Of a stretch of 64,000 nucleotides of DNA, positions 1 to 8,214 are shown one piece after another (the first letter of the stretch is position 1; each line of letters begins with the position of its first letter). The notes under the pieces were generated by a model. The model did no database searches. It had not been told where the DNA came from and saw only the letters and a program-made list of their open reading frames with translations. The position numbers were made by a program, and so were the translations under genes. This DNA comes from Sphingobacterium sp. N143. Its GTDB lineage: Bacteria > Bacteroidota > Bacteroidia > Sphingobacteriales > Sphingobacteriaceae. The DNA lies in assembly GCF_030325625.1 (NCBI RefSeq), contig NZ_JACAIS010000006.1, forward strand, positions 1 through 64,000, given 5' to 3'.

Positions 1-350
1 TTCTTTCTCTTGACATAAGTCTCTTAAGTTATTAAAATTCTCTTAACTTAATGTCCACTCAAATGTAGCAACTTCAAAACCTAATGAAAACCTAACTTAA
101 TACTAAACTATTTCATTATTATAGCTATACTAATTTAGAGTATAAATAAACCACTGCTTAGAAACAACAGCCAAGACACCGGAAAATATGCCAGAAACTG
201 GGATGGAAGGAAAAACACATCTCCATGGACGAAAAATTAAAAGCACTTAACATCAATAACAAATATGATATGGGTAATTATCATGATAAATCCATGTTTA
301 TCTACTTTTTTTATGTAGCTTTATCTACTGATATAATAACCTCCATAGCG
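1..350. other. AT-rich non-coding lead-in to the LacI-type gene
   Basis: No convincing gene is visible in this stretch. The reading frame of the downstream regulator stays open back to 225, but the residues before 351 do not resemble a LacI N-terminus and are treated as untranslated. A near-consensus Bacteroidota -7 element, TAATTTAG, sits at 131-138, without a clear TTTG partner upstream, so the promoter remains tentative. The segment starts at the window edge, so part of a preceding gene's downstream region may be included. Confidence 0.4.
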
Positions 351-1373
351 ATGAGCAGAACTACCCTGAAAGATATAGCATTAGAACTCAATATTTCTGT
401 TTCTACCGTTTCCAAAGCGCTATCTGATAGCTATGAAATAAGTGAAGCGACTAAAAAAATAGTACAGGAATATGCCAGAAAGCACAATTTCCATCCTAAC
501 AAATTAGCACGGAGCTTAAAGATTGGAAAATCCAATACGATAGGCGTAATCGTATCCAATATCAGTAACACCTTTGTATCACAGATTTTGGACGGCATCC
601 AGATAGCTTCCCAACAAACCATCTATGATATTATCTTCATGCAAAGCAGGGAAGACGAACGAATCGAAAAGAATTGCATCGATGTCCTCAGGATGAGAGG
701 GATAGATGGCTTAATGATTGCTCCGGTATCTTCAGGTTCAAACATCGAAGAGCTCAAAGCGCTCATTAAAGCAAAAATACCGGTTGTTATTTTTGACCGC
801 ATAAATCATAAGCTAGACACATTTAAGGTTGGAGTTAACAATTTTCAGGGGGCATATGATGCTACACAACACCTCATCCAGCAGGGAAAACGAAACATAT
901 TACATATAACTGGCAAAAATCTGGGGGTTGCGGAAGAGCGATTGAACGGTTTTAAAGCAGCACTGTCAGATGCGGGCATTCCCTTTAACAAAAACCACTA
1001 CATTGAATGTAATTTTAATAGCACTGCAGACTTGGATAAGACGATAAAGGAAATTTTAATTAAAGAATATGTTAACCATAAAAATATAGATGCCATTTTC
1101 GGTGCTACCGATGTAATCACAACACGTACACTGGGTATTTTAGCCGAATTGCAGGTAGAGGTCCCCGCTCAAGTTGCTGTAATCGGGTTTTCAAATACAC
1201 AAATCGCTGCTTCATTAAATCCCGCATTGTCCACCGTAGTCCAGCCAGCAACAGAAATAGGCGAACTGGCAACAAAAAAATTGATTGAAACCATCAATAT
1301 GACAAGGCCTATCCATGAATTTGAAACCATCGAACTTCCTACACAGCTCATTGTTCGAAAGTCATCACTGTAA
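351..1373 (+). CDS. LacI/GalR-family transcriptional regulator
   Basis: A 340-residue sugar-responsive repressor of the LacI/GalR type. The N-terminal helix-turn-helix begins at once (MSRTTLKDIALELNIS, followed by SVSTVSKAL, the typical recognition helix), then a hinge region and a periplasmic-binding-protein-like effector domain from about residue 60 onward. The start was set at 351 because family members begin a few residues before the T-x-x-D-I-A motif. An upstream in-frame ATG at 225 would add 42 residues with no family resemblance. The gene converges on uxuA and a fructuronate-reductase-like SDR gene, so a role in controlling hexuronate use is a reasonable inference from position. The effector is not known. 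A candidate CG-centred operator lies in front of the SDR gene at 3617-3637. Confidence 0.88.
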   Translation: MSRTTLKDIALELNISVSTVSKALSDSYEISEATKKIVQEYARKHNFHPNKLARSLKIGKSNTIGVIVSNISNTFVSQILDGIQIASQQTIYDIIFMQSREDERIEKNCIDVLRMRGIDGLMIAPVSSGSNIEELKALIKAKIPVVIFDRINHKLDTFKVGVNNFQGAYDATQHLIQQGKRNILHITGKNLGVAEERLNGFKAALSDAGIPFNKNHYIECNFNSTADLDKTIKEILIKEYVNHKNIDAIFGATDVITTRTLGILAELQVEVPAQVAVIGFSNTQIAASLNPALSTVVQPATEIGELATKKLIETINMTRPIHEFETIELPTQLIVRKSSL

Positions 1374-1410
1374 AATTTATATCTCCGACTTATCGCTTAA
1401 GAAATAAAAA

Positions 1411-1455
1411 AATACAATCAGGTGGTCACGAATAGACATACCACCTGATTGTATT
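1411..1455. terminator. Bidirectional hairpin terminator
   Basis: A perfect 16-base inverted repeat (arms 1411-1426 and 1440-1455) is followed on the plus strand by a T-run at 1459-1465 and preceded by an A-run, so it can stop transcription from both the LacI-type gene and the convergent uxuA operon. Confidence 0.85.
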
Positions 1456-1543
1456 GACTTTTTTTCAACCGCTATCCCCATGCAGCTTCAATCTATCTTC
1501 ATGTCTCCCTTACTTCGATGGGTCGCCGCTGACTCAAGGATCA

Positions 1544-2704
1544 CTACTCTCCCAAAATTCCATATTCCAGTCCACGCAATTCAGCCAAACCTCTCAACCG
1601 GCCGATGGCAGAATAACCTGGGTTTGTTACTTTATGGAGATCATCCAGCATCTGATGGCCGTGATCAGGCCTAAATGGAATAGCTGTAGCACGCAATTGA
1701 TTTTCAGCAACCAATATTTTCATGATCTTATACATATTCACATCCCCATCCAGATGATCTGCTTCATAAAAACTGCCAATCGCATCTTTCTTCACATTAC
1801 GCAGGTGAACAAAATTCACACGTCCTTTGACGCTTTCCAAAATGGCGGGCAGATCGTTGGTCTGGCTTGCACCCAAAGAACCCGTGCAGAAGCAAATACC
1901 ATTAAATGCTTGAGGCACCTCTTTTAAAAAATAATCAAAGTCTTCACCATTACTTGCGATGCGGGGCAATCCCAGGATCGGATAAGGAGGATCATCCGGG
2001 TGTATCGTCATACGAACACCATTTTCCTCGCATGCAGCTGCAATTCCATTTAAAAAGTAAACTAGGTTTTTACGTAATCCCTCTTTACCAATATGCTTAT
2101 AAGTATGGATGCTTATTTTCAATGCATCCAATTCCACGCTCTTCTCTCCTGGAATCCCCATGAGAACCACATTGCTCAGGTCTACCTTCTGCTGTTCAGA
2201 AATTTCATCAAAGCGCTGGGTAGCCTGACGGACAATATCGGCCGGGTATTCGCTCTCCGCCGACTCCCGTTTTAATATGAAAATATCAAAAAGTGCCAGA
2301 TCAATCCAATCGAAATACAGCGCTTTTGAACCATCTCGCATCAACAGATCCAATTGTGTCCGGGTCCAATCCAATACAGGCATAAAATTGTAACATACTG
2401 TCTTAATGCCACATTGCGCCAGATTGGTCAGCGTCTGTTTATATTTCTCAATATATTCATCTACTTTAGGTCCTTTTGTTTTGATCTCTTCATGTACGGT
2501 CACACTTTCCACCACGGACCAGGTCAGACCGGCTTCTTCAATCAGCCTTTTTCGTTCCTGGATATCTGCCAAAGGCCATACTTCGCCATGAGGAATATGA
2601 TGCAAAGCTGTCACAATACCTGTTGCACCAGCCTGTTTTATATCTTGCAAAGTCACTGGATCATTAGGTCCGTACCAGCGCCATGTTTGTTCTAATTTTT
2701 TCAT
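1544..2704 (-). CDS. uxuA: Mannonate dehydratase
   Basis: UxuA converts D-mannonate to 2-keto-3-deoxygluconate in glucuronate/fructuronate breakdown. The protein of 386 residues matches the usual family length of about 390. It starts MKKLEQTWRWYGPNDPV and carries the family's signature stretches TALHHIPHGEVW, TIHPDDPP, FCTGSLG, FVHLRN and FRPDHGH, whose Cys and His residues belong to the metal site in known members. The frame is open to 2755, but that extension overlaps the upstream gene, so the ATG at 2704 was chosen. It lies 13 bases after the SDR stop codon, pointing to one operon. Transcription converges on the LacI-type gene and ends at the hairpin at 1411-1455. Confidence 0.95.
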   Translation of the reverse strand: MKKLEQTWRWYGPNDPVTLQDIKQAGATGIVTALHHIPHGEVWPLADIQERKRLIEEAGLTWSVVESVTVHEEIKTKGPKVDEYIEKYKQTLTNLAQCGIKTVCYNFMPVLDWTRTQLDLLMRDGSKALYFDWIDLALFDIFILKRESAESEYPADIVRQATQRFDEISEQQKVDLSNVVLMGIPGEKSVELDALKISIHTYKHIGKEGLRKNLVYFLNGIAAACEENGVRMTIHPDDPPYPILGLPRIASNGEDFDYFLKEVPQAFNGICFCTGSLGASQTNDLPAILESVKGRVNFVHLRNVKKDAIGSFYEADHLDGDVNMYKIMKILVAENQLRATAIPFRPDHGHQMLDDLHKVTNPGYSAIGRLRGLAELRGLEYGILGE

Positions 2705-2717
2705 TTCAATATCGTTG

Positions 2718-3536
2718 TTATACACCACACCATGCATTAAAGCCTCCATCAACAAAAACAGTCTCTCCTGTCACAAATGCTGATGCATCACTCAATAAAT
2801 AGATTAATGTCCCTTTCAGCTCCCGAGGGTCTCCCAAACGGTTATAAGGCGTTCCACTGAGAATACGTTGGGTACGCTCACTATAGCTACCATCAGCATT
2901 GATCAATAAATTCTTATTTTGTTTGGTGAGGAATACACCTGGGGCAATTGCATTCACACGGACTTGATCACCATAACGTTGCGCAAGCTCCGTTGCCATC
3001 CATTTGGTATAGCCATCTATACCATGTTTCGCTACCGTATACCCCAATACACGTGTAAAAGGTCGGCTAGCCGTCAATGATGAAATATTAACGATTGCCC
3101 CCTTGCCTCTTTCGGCAATCACCCGCCCAATAATATGCGTGGGGATCATTGTGCCATAGAGATTGAGCTCTATAGCTTTGATGGTATCTTGAATATTACT
3201 TGCAAATAAATCCTGGTCTGCCCCTATGGTCGCTCCAGGAATATTTCCTCCAACAGCATTCACCAATGCATCGATCCTTCCCCATTGTTGAAGAATTTCA
3301 TCTTTTGCACGGTTAACATCCTGTTCGTCCATAATGTCAACCTCCACAAATATCGCTTCTCCCCCTATGGATTTTACCTGTTGAACTCGTTCCGCACCTA
3401 CTTGTCCATTACGCCCAAGAATAGCAACTTTTGCTTCTGCTTCGGCTAACGCCTCTATAAATGCTTCGCCTAAAACTCCTGTACCGCCTGTAATGACAAC
3501 AACTTTATCTTTTAATGAAAATGGGTTATTACTCAT
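2718..3536 (-). CDS. uxuB: SDR-family D-mannonate oxidoreductase (fructuronate reductase)
   Basis: A 272-residue short-chain dehydrogenase. The Rossmann nucleotide motif TGGTGVLG is at residues 16-23, NAVGG at 93-97, the catalytic Ser near 152-153 and the Y-x-x-x-K pair at Tyr166/Lys170. The length and the pairing with uxuA fit the SDR-type mannonate oxidoreductase known from Bacillus (YjmF/UxuB), which interconverts D-fructuronate and D-mannonate. It is unrelated to the longer E. coli UxuB. It is first in a two-gene operon with uxuA. A candidate LacI-type operator lies about 80-100 bases upstream. The substrate is inferred from context, because SDR sequences alone do not fix specificity. Confidence 0.85.
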   Translation of the reverse strand: MSNNPFSLKDKVVVITGGTGVLGEAFIEALAEAEAKVAILGRNGQVGAERVQQVKSIGGEAIFVEVDIMDEQDVNRAKDEILQQWGRIDALVNAVGGNIPGATIGADQDLFASNIQDTIKAIELNLYGTMIPTHIIGRVIAERGKGAIVNISSLTASRPFTRVLGYTVAKHGIDGYTKWMATELAQRYGDQVRVNAIAPGVFLTKQNKNLLINADGSYSERTQRILSGTPYNRLGDPRELKGTLIYLLSDASAFVTGETVFVDGGFNAWCGV

Positions 3537-3616
3537 GTATATTTTATTTCAAATTGGTATTTCTCCCCCAATTTTATTCATAATAACCTGAATTACAAAA
3601 AAAAATAATTGATTTA

Positions 3617-3637
3617 ATTACGATAACGTTTTAGTTA
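3617..3637. promoter_or_regulatory. Candidate LacI-family operator upstream of uxuB-uxuA
   Basis: An imperfect palindrome centred on the CG at 3627/3628 (core ATAACGTTTT) has the central CpG typical of LacI/GalR operators. It lies between the ccoS stop and the SDR gene, where a repressor of the uxu operon would be expected to bind. Several positions break the symmetry, so this is a candidate only. Confidence 0.35.
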
Positions 3638-3644
3638 AGACGGC

Positions 3645-3809
3645 CTATCTTTCTTCTTCTTCTTCTGTAGTTTCATCATCAAACAGAATCCTTACAGAGG
3701 GGGTATATGTATCATTATGCTGTCCGGTCTTATTGGCCCAAAAAAAGGCACATAAGAAAACCAGCGCCAATAATACGCTACAACCGATCAATATGTACAT
3801 GATTTCCAT
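3645..3809 (-). CDS. ccoS: cbb3 oxidase maturation protein CcoS (FixS)
   Basis: A 54-residue single-pass membrane protein of the CcoS/FixS family, needed for cofactor insertion or maturation of cbb3-type cytochrome oxidase. The sequence begins MEIMYILIGCSVLLALVF, forms one hydrophobic helix, then carries the family-defining FFW-x-x-K-x-G-Q and D-x-x-TPS-x-x-I-LFDD stretches, and ends in a run of glutamates. Translation may start at 3809 or at the in-frame ATG at 3800. It begins 5 bases after the ccoI stop, so it is the last gene of the hemN-ccoI-ccoS operon. The oxidase structural genes ccoNOP are not in the window. The gene is easy to miss because of its size. Confidence 0.9.
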   Translation of the reverse strand: MEIMYILIGCSVLLALVFLCAFFWANKTGQHNDTYTPSVRILFDDETTEEEEER

Positions 3810-3814
3810 GGCAA

Positions 3815-6208
3815 CTATAATTTATGACGTTTGGCATACCATCTGGTCATTAAGCTGGTAAAAGAGATAATCGTAACGGTACTTATCGGCATCAAGATAG
3901 CCGCGAACAACGGCGACATCATCCCTCGTACAGCAAAACTAAGCCCGATTACATTATACAGCAAAGAGATCACAAAACTCATATGAATTACTTTGACCGC
4001 ATCTTTACTAAAGGCAAAAAAATCAGGTAGTTTTGAAAAAGATTCACCGTCTAATATGGCATCACATCCGGGTGAAAAATTATTGATATCATCGCTCACT
4101 GCAATACCCATATCCGCTCTTCGAAGCGCACCGGCATCATTTAGCCCATCCCCAATCATACAAACATGTTTCCCCTCTTGCTGAAAATGCTGAACGACTT
4201 CAAGCTTCTCCAGAGGAGACTGATTGAACAGCAGCTTCGACTTGGAAGGAAATATCAATCTCAAGGCATCCAGGCGTCGGTCATTGTCTCCAGAGATCAA
4301 ATGAAGATCATAATGAGGTTTAAAATTTTCCACCAACGCAGACAGACCATTCCGCCACGATTGTTCCATGGTAAAATACCCTTTCAGTTCCCCTCCTATC
4401 CGTATAAATACAGCTGATCCATCGGTTTTTATATCACCTATACCTAAAAAAGCAGCACTACCAACCTGTATGACACGGCTATTGACAACTGCAGTAATCC
4501 CTTTTCCCGGAAGTTCTTTAAAATCCTGCACCAACATATCCGACGACACCTCCAGCCACTTCACAATCTCACGGCTCAGGGGATGTCCGGAATTTCGGCA
4601 TACCGCATGGAGAAGTTTTCTGTCCGCCACACCAAGTGTTCCCTCAAAATAGATGGAAGATGACCTCGGTGAGGAGATCGTCCCGGTTTTATCGAAGACC
4701 AAAGTATCAATTGTCGCCATCTGTTCTATTGCTGCTGTATTTTTTACATAAAATTTATTCCGGTCAAAGATACTCAAGGCTGCGGAAAGGGTAAATGGAG
4801 AGCTCAACGCCAATGCACATGGACATGCGATGATCAGCACGGCAGTAAAAGCTCCCCATGCCCTATTGGCATTACCGTCAGACGCCCAGAATATGGCTGC
4901 AAAACAGGCTATTGCCAATAAAACAACAGTAAAATATTTGCTTATAAAGTTGACAAAGGTCTGGAAGTGTCTGTCATAATCTTTATAGTTTTCATTATTC
5001 CAAAGCTTAGTCAGGTAGGACTGTGAAATGGGTTTAACCACTTCCAGTTCAATAGCCTCCCCTGTCTGACGTCCACCTGCATAGATAATCTCTCCCAAGA
5101 TCTTATTTATAGGGCTTGACTCTCCGGTCACAAAGCTAAAATCAATCGCTGCCTCTCCTTTTAACAATATCGCATCCGCAGGTATAATCTCATTGTTTCG
5201 GACAAGGATTCGGTCTCCGATACGCACCTCAGACAATTGTACGGGTTTATCACCAGCTTCAGTCAGTACCGTTACAGCAACAGGAAAGTAACTGCGGTAA
5301 TCCCGTTCAAAGGATATGTGATAGTAAGTACGCTGCTGCACCCATTTTCCGATCAAAATAAAAAATACCAGGCTGCAGAGGGTATCTGTAAAACCGGCAC
5401 CTGCATGGGTGATCACTTCAAAGGCCGATCGTAAAAACAGGACCAGAATCCCCAGCGCCAATGGAACATCGAGATTCAACCGTTTTTGTGTTAAACTGAA
5501 ATAGGCCGATTTAAAGTAATCAGAAGCGCAATATAGCAAGACAGGTAAGCCAAATGCCAAATTGATATACCCGAAAAAACTTGCATATTCATGCTCAAAG
5601 TCACCCATGCCAAAATAGTCAGGGAAGCTAAACAGCATCGAATTTCCAAAACAAAATCCTGCGACAGCAATCTTGGCTACTAAAGGATTTAGGTTTTTCT
5701 GATTCCCCTCTTTGATCACATCCTGTAAGGTGATTTTGGGATCATAACCGATGTTCACCAGTAGATAGACCAGATCTTTCAAAGAGATTAGCTCATGATT
5801 AAATGTAATACTAGCCTGCTTTTTCATAAAATCCACCCGCGACTGCAATATATTGGGATTAAGTTTGTATAGGTTCTCCAGCAGCCAGATACATGAGCTA
5901 CAATGAATCGCAGGGATATAAAAGGTAATGATCGTGATTTTGCTGTCCTTAAAATCAATGAGTTTATTTGCAATCTGAGGTTCATCCAGATAAGAAAAAT
6001 CTTCCTGTCTGGATTTATTGGACTTTCCAGGATGTTGATTGTACCTATAGTACTGCTGCATACCACCAGCCTTCAGCACCTGGTAAACAGTCTGACAACC
6101 CAGACAACAAAAATCATGGTCATCCAGATGATATCCAGTTTCCTGGATCTTGTCTCCACAATGGAAACATAGCTCTTCCAATTGTATTCTTTCCTTAAAT
6201 TCTGCCAT
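3815..6208 (-). CDS. ccoI: Copper-exporting P1B-type ATPase for cbb3 oxidase assembly (CcoI/FixI)
   Basis: A 797-residue heavy-metal P-type ATPase. The N-terminus has a Cys-rich zinc-ribbon-like segment (C14xxC17, C34-C38) and an HMA copper-binding domain with CSSC at 103-106. Membrane helices follow, then the actuator TGES (361-364), the transmembrane metal site CPC (462-464), the phosphorylation motif DKTGT (506-510), the ATP-contacting HP (542-543) and GDGLND (686-691). The Cys-rich N-terminus plus adjacent ccoS marks it as CcoI/FixI, which supplies copper for cbb3 oxidase, rather than a detoxifying CopA. It starts 8 bases after the hemN stop and ends 5 bases before ccoS. Expression is probably tied to low oxygen through the site at 8099-8110. 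Confidence 0.95.
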   Translation of the reverse strand: MAEFKERIQLEELCFHCGDKIQETGYHLDDHDFCCLGCQTVYQVLKAGGMQQYYRYNQHPGKSNKSRQEDFSYLDEPQIANKLIDFKDSKITIITFYIPAIHCSSCIWLLENLYKLNPNILQSRVDFMKKQASITFNHELISLKDLVYLLVNIGYDPKITLQDVIKEGNQKNLNPLVAKIAVAGFCFGNSMLFSFPDYFGMGDFEHEYASFFGYINLAFGLPVLLYCASDYFKSAYFSLTQKRLNLDVPLALGILVLFLRSAFEVITHAGAGFTDTLCSLVFFILIGKWVQQRTYYHISFERDYRSYFPVAVTVLTEAGDKPVQLSEVRIGDRILVRNNEIIPADAILLKGEAAIDFSFVTGESSPINKILGEIIYAGGRQTGEAIELEVVKPISQSYLTKLWNNENYKDYDRHFQTFVNFISKYFTVVLLAIACFAAIFWASDGNANRAWGAFTAVLIIACPCALALSSPFTLSAALSIFDRNKFYVKNTAAIEQMATIDTLVFDKTGTISSPRSSSIYFEGTLGVADRKLLHAVCRNSGHPLSREIVKWLEVSSDMLVQDFKELPGKGITAVVNSRVIQVGSAAFLGIGDIKTDGSAVFIRIGGELKGYFTMEQSWRNGLSALVENFKPHYDLHLISGDNDRRLDALRLIFPSKSKLLFNQSPLEKLEVVQHFQQEGKHVCMIGDGLNDAGALRRADMGIAVSDDINNFSPGCDAILDGESFSKLPDFFAFSKDAVKVIHMSFVISLLYNVIGLSFAVRGMMSPLFAAILMPISTVTIISFTSLMTRWYAKRHKL

Positions 6209-6216
6209 ATCTCGAC

Positions 6217-7590
6217 TTAAATTGCTTGACTGAACAGCTGGTTTTGCGAACCTGACCGCAGCAGACGTTGATCAAAAGCCATACAGATATTTCTTAAAAA
6301 TGAGCGCCCGGTGGGGGTAGCTTGGATACGGTCTCCCAATAGAACGACCAAACCATCAGCAACAAGCTCGGACAGCTTATGCTTAATTTGCGCATTGAGG
6401 TCAGAGCCTGGTTCAAGCTTCACTTCCCCCTGGCACATCATAGCAAGGATATAGCGCCTTATCATTAGATCTTCGTCGTCGAGCAGATGACCTTTCACGA
6501 CAGGCAATATGCCAGATTCAATCCATTTATGGTATTCTTCCACTGTCTTCACATTTTGAGCAAAACCACCCCAGGCATCACTGATGGACGATACACCAAT
6601 ACCGATCAGCAATGAACTAAATCGATCCGCATACCCCATAAAATTACGATGTAACTTTCCTTGTTGAAAAGCCAGGTAGAGTGCATCTTCCCGTCGTGCA
6701 AAATGATCCATTCCAATATCTTCATAACCATGTTCCAAAATCAGTTTTTTTCCAATATGATAAAGGGCCAATTTAGCGGAACCGGAAGGCAAGTCAGCTT
6801 CTGTATAATGCCGTTGGCCAGGCTTTATCCATGGCACATGCGCATAACTGTAAAAGGAAATACGGTCTGGACCGAGCAGCATCGATTTTTGAATCGTATC
6901 TTCCACTGAAGCTAATGTCTGCTTTGGCAGACCGTAAATCAAATCAAAGTTGATCGATTCAAACCCGATTTTTCTCGCATTTAGCATCACTGCTTCAACT
7001 TCTTCCACGGTCTGATGCCTATTGATCACAAATTGCACTACCGGATCAAAGTCCTGTATCCCCAGGCTCAACCGACGAAAGCCCAAGTCAAACAAAGTCT
7101 GCAGATGCTCGATACGGGTATTTGCCGGATGAGCTTCAAAAGAAAATGAACTATCTGCTGCTACATCTACCTGACTCAATATCCCCTCTATCAATCGCCT
7201 AAGCATGTCAGGCTGAAAAAAGGTAGGTGTACCACCACCAAGATGGATTTCAGAAAGCAGCGGTCTTTCTCCTTTGAAAATAGCGAGGTACATTTCCCAT
7301 TCTTTCAGAAGAGATTCAATATAGGGTCTCTCGACCTGATGATTTTTTGTGATACGTGTATTGCAACCGCAATAGGTACAAAGGCTCTCACAAAAAGGAA
7401 GATGTATATACAGGCTCAGCCCCTTTTCTTTTGATTGCTGAAAGGTCTGATAAACCTGATCGGCCCATGCTTTGACAGAAAATGTCGCATTGTCCCAAAA
7501 AGGTACTGTGGGATAACTTGTGTAACGCGGTGCCGCAACATTGTATTTCTGCACCAATTCTTCCATTGTCATCTGCTGCATATTCATCAT
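6217..7590 (-). CDS. hemN: Oxygen-independent coproporphyrinogen III oxidase (radical SAM)
   Basis: HemN carries out oxidative decarboxylation of coproporphyrinogen III to protoporphyrinogen IX without O2, using a radical-SAM [4Fe-4S] cluster. The protein has 457 residues, the normal HemN length. The cluster motif C67-x3-C71-x2-C74 is followed by C76, as in true HemN (CxxxCxxCxC), which separates it from HemW-like paralogues. HLGGGTPTF and the N-terminal RYTSYPTVPFW stretch are also diagnostic. It lies 3 bases after the short Cys-tailed gene and 8 before ccoI, so heme synthesis and cbb3 oxidase copper loading are made from one transcript. Several Met codons at the N-terminus (1, 2, 4) leave the exact start open. 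Confidence 0.95.
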   Translation of the reverse strand: MMNMQQMTMEELVQKYNVAAPRYTSYPTVPFWDNATFSVKAWADQVYQTFQQSKEKGLSLYIHLPFCESLCTYCGCNTRITKNHQVERPYIESLLKEWEMYLAIFKGERPLLSEIHLGGGTPTFFQPDMLRRLIEGILSQVDVAADSSFSFEAHPANTRIEHLQTLFDLGFRRLSLGIQDFDPVVQFVINRHQTVEEVEAVMLNARKIGFESINFDLIYGLPKQTLASVEDTIQKSMLLGPDRISFYSYAHVPWIKPGQRHYTEADLPSGSAKLALYHIGKKLILEHGYEDIGMDHFARREDALYLAFQQGKLHRNFMGYADRFSSLLIGIGVSSISDAWGGFAQNVKTVEEYHKWIESGILPVVKGHLLDDEDLMIRRYILAMMCQGEVKLEPGSDLNAQIKHKLSELVADGLVVLLGDRIQATPTGRSFLRNICMAFDQRLLRSGSQNQLFSQAI

Positions 7591-7593
7591 AAA

Positions 7594-8004
7594 TTATTTT
7601 TTTGCACAGTCGTTTAAACAACAACATGCTTTTCCAACACATTTTTCTATTCCCCATAGATTTAGGTTTCGGATTGTCTGCTCCGCCAGGCCTTTTGGGC
7701 TCTGGTCCTCAAAAGGTGCATTGGCGATCTGAATATGCAGATCGCCTGCTTTAACCAGATCTATATGCGAAGTTTCCTTACTTCGTGTCATAATTTTATT
7801 TATCCCCAATTCTTTTAGGCTGAGTAGCATCTCCTCGTCCAAAACATCAACTATGGAAATGACAACCACGTCCTTCCCACGGGCGTAATTCTGTGTTTCT
7901 GCATTTAATCCATTTGAAATCAAAGTCAAATCATGCTGTTTAGCATTGGCCAATGCCCAAAACTCTTTTTCAAATGATCTCACATTATATACTACTACTT
8001 TCAT
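7594..8004 (-). CDS. Short protein resembling the N-terminal part of D-lactate dehydrogenase, with a Cys-rich tail
   Basis: A 136-residue protein that opens the hemN-ccoI-ccoS operon. The first 100 or so residues look like the N-terminal half of the catalytic domain of D-isomer-specific 2-hydroxyacid dehydrogenases: MKVVVYNVRSFEKEFW, then HDLTLISNGLN, an alternating strand/helix pattern and a hydrophobic VVVISIVDVL strand. The NAD-binding domain is absent, so it cannot be a working dehydrogenase. The C-terminus ends in a cluster of five cysteines (C122, C127, C128, C129, C133), which could bind a metal or cofactor. The stop codon is 3 bases before hemN and the ends are clean, arguing for an intact gene rather than a remnant. 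Function unknown; a role in metal or redox handling near cbb3 oxidase assembly is inference from context. Confidence 0.75.
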   Translation of the reverse strand: MKVVVYNVRSFEKEFWALANAKQHDLTLISNGLNAETQNYARGKDVVVISIVDVLDEEMLLSLKELGINKIMTRSKETSHIDLVKAGDLHIQIANAPFEDQSPKGLAEQTIRNLNLWGIEKCVGKACCCLNDCAKK

Positions 8005-8044
8005 TCTAGATGCTCCAAATCAATTTTAGGGTTTTATCCTCAAA

Positions 8045-8052
8045 CAAAAGTA
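8045..8052 (-). promoter_or_regulatory. Candidate -7 element for the hemN-ccoI-ccoS operon
   Basis: On the minus strand this reads TACTTTTG, an exact match to the Bacteroidota -7 consensus TAnnTTTG, about 40 bases before the start of the first gene. A TTTG lies 15 bases upstream, shorter than the usual spacing of about 19. The FNR-like site at 8099-8110 is centred about 52 bases before this element, an activator-like position. Confidence 0.5.
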
Positions 8053-8098
8053 CTTCATGTATACAGTCAAAAACATGATGTGAGACCACACTATAAAA

Positions 8099-8110
8099 TG
8101 ATATAGATCA
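8099..8110. promoter_or_regulatory. Candidate FNR/FixK-type binding site (TGAT-N4-ATCA)
   Basis: TGATATAGATCA is a perfect TGAT-N4-ATCA palindrome, the core of the FNR/FixK site TTGAT-N4-ATCAA. It lies between the terminator of the response-regulator gene and the promoter of the hemN-ccoI-ccoS operon. The neighbouring regulator has the E-x-x-S-R recognition helix that reads this half-site in FNR. Binding is inferred. Only eight positions are fixed, so a chance match cannot be excluded from the sequence alone. Confidence 0.55.
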
Positions 8111-8123
8111 CAATTATCAAAAA

Positions 8124-8160
8124 AAAAGAGCATGTCTGACTTTTTCAGACACGCTCTTTT
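8124..8160 (-). terminator. Terminator of the kinase/response-regulator operon
   Basis: Inverted repeat with arms 8124-8139 and 8145-8160 (one mismatch) and a 5-base loop, followed on the minus strand by a long T-run. It lies just after the stop of the receiver-CRP gene and separates it from the hemN operon promoter. Confidence 0.85.
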
Positions 8161-8214
8161 TTCAATAGTGGATATGGTTATTAATCCATTTGAGTTTTTA
8201 ATCCTTCCTTTTCA

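Noticed and set aside
225..350. Longer N-terminus of the LacI-type regulator
   Set aside because: The 42 extra residues do not look like a LacI N-terminus. The HTH begins at the ATG at 351, as in the family.
1454..2695. Plus-strand open frames opposite uxuA
   Set aside because: They are shadows of the well-supported uxuA gene and carry no recognisable domains.
7594..8004. Pseudogene of a D-lactate dehydrogenase
   Set aside because: No downstream remainder of the NAD domain exists, the ends are clean, the Cys tail is new sequence and the gene is tightly fitted into an operon.
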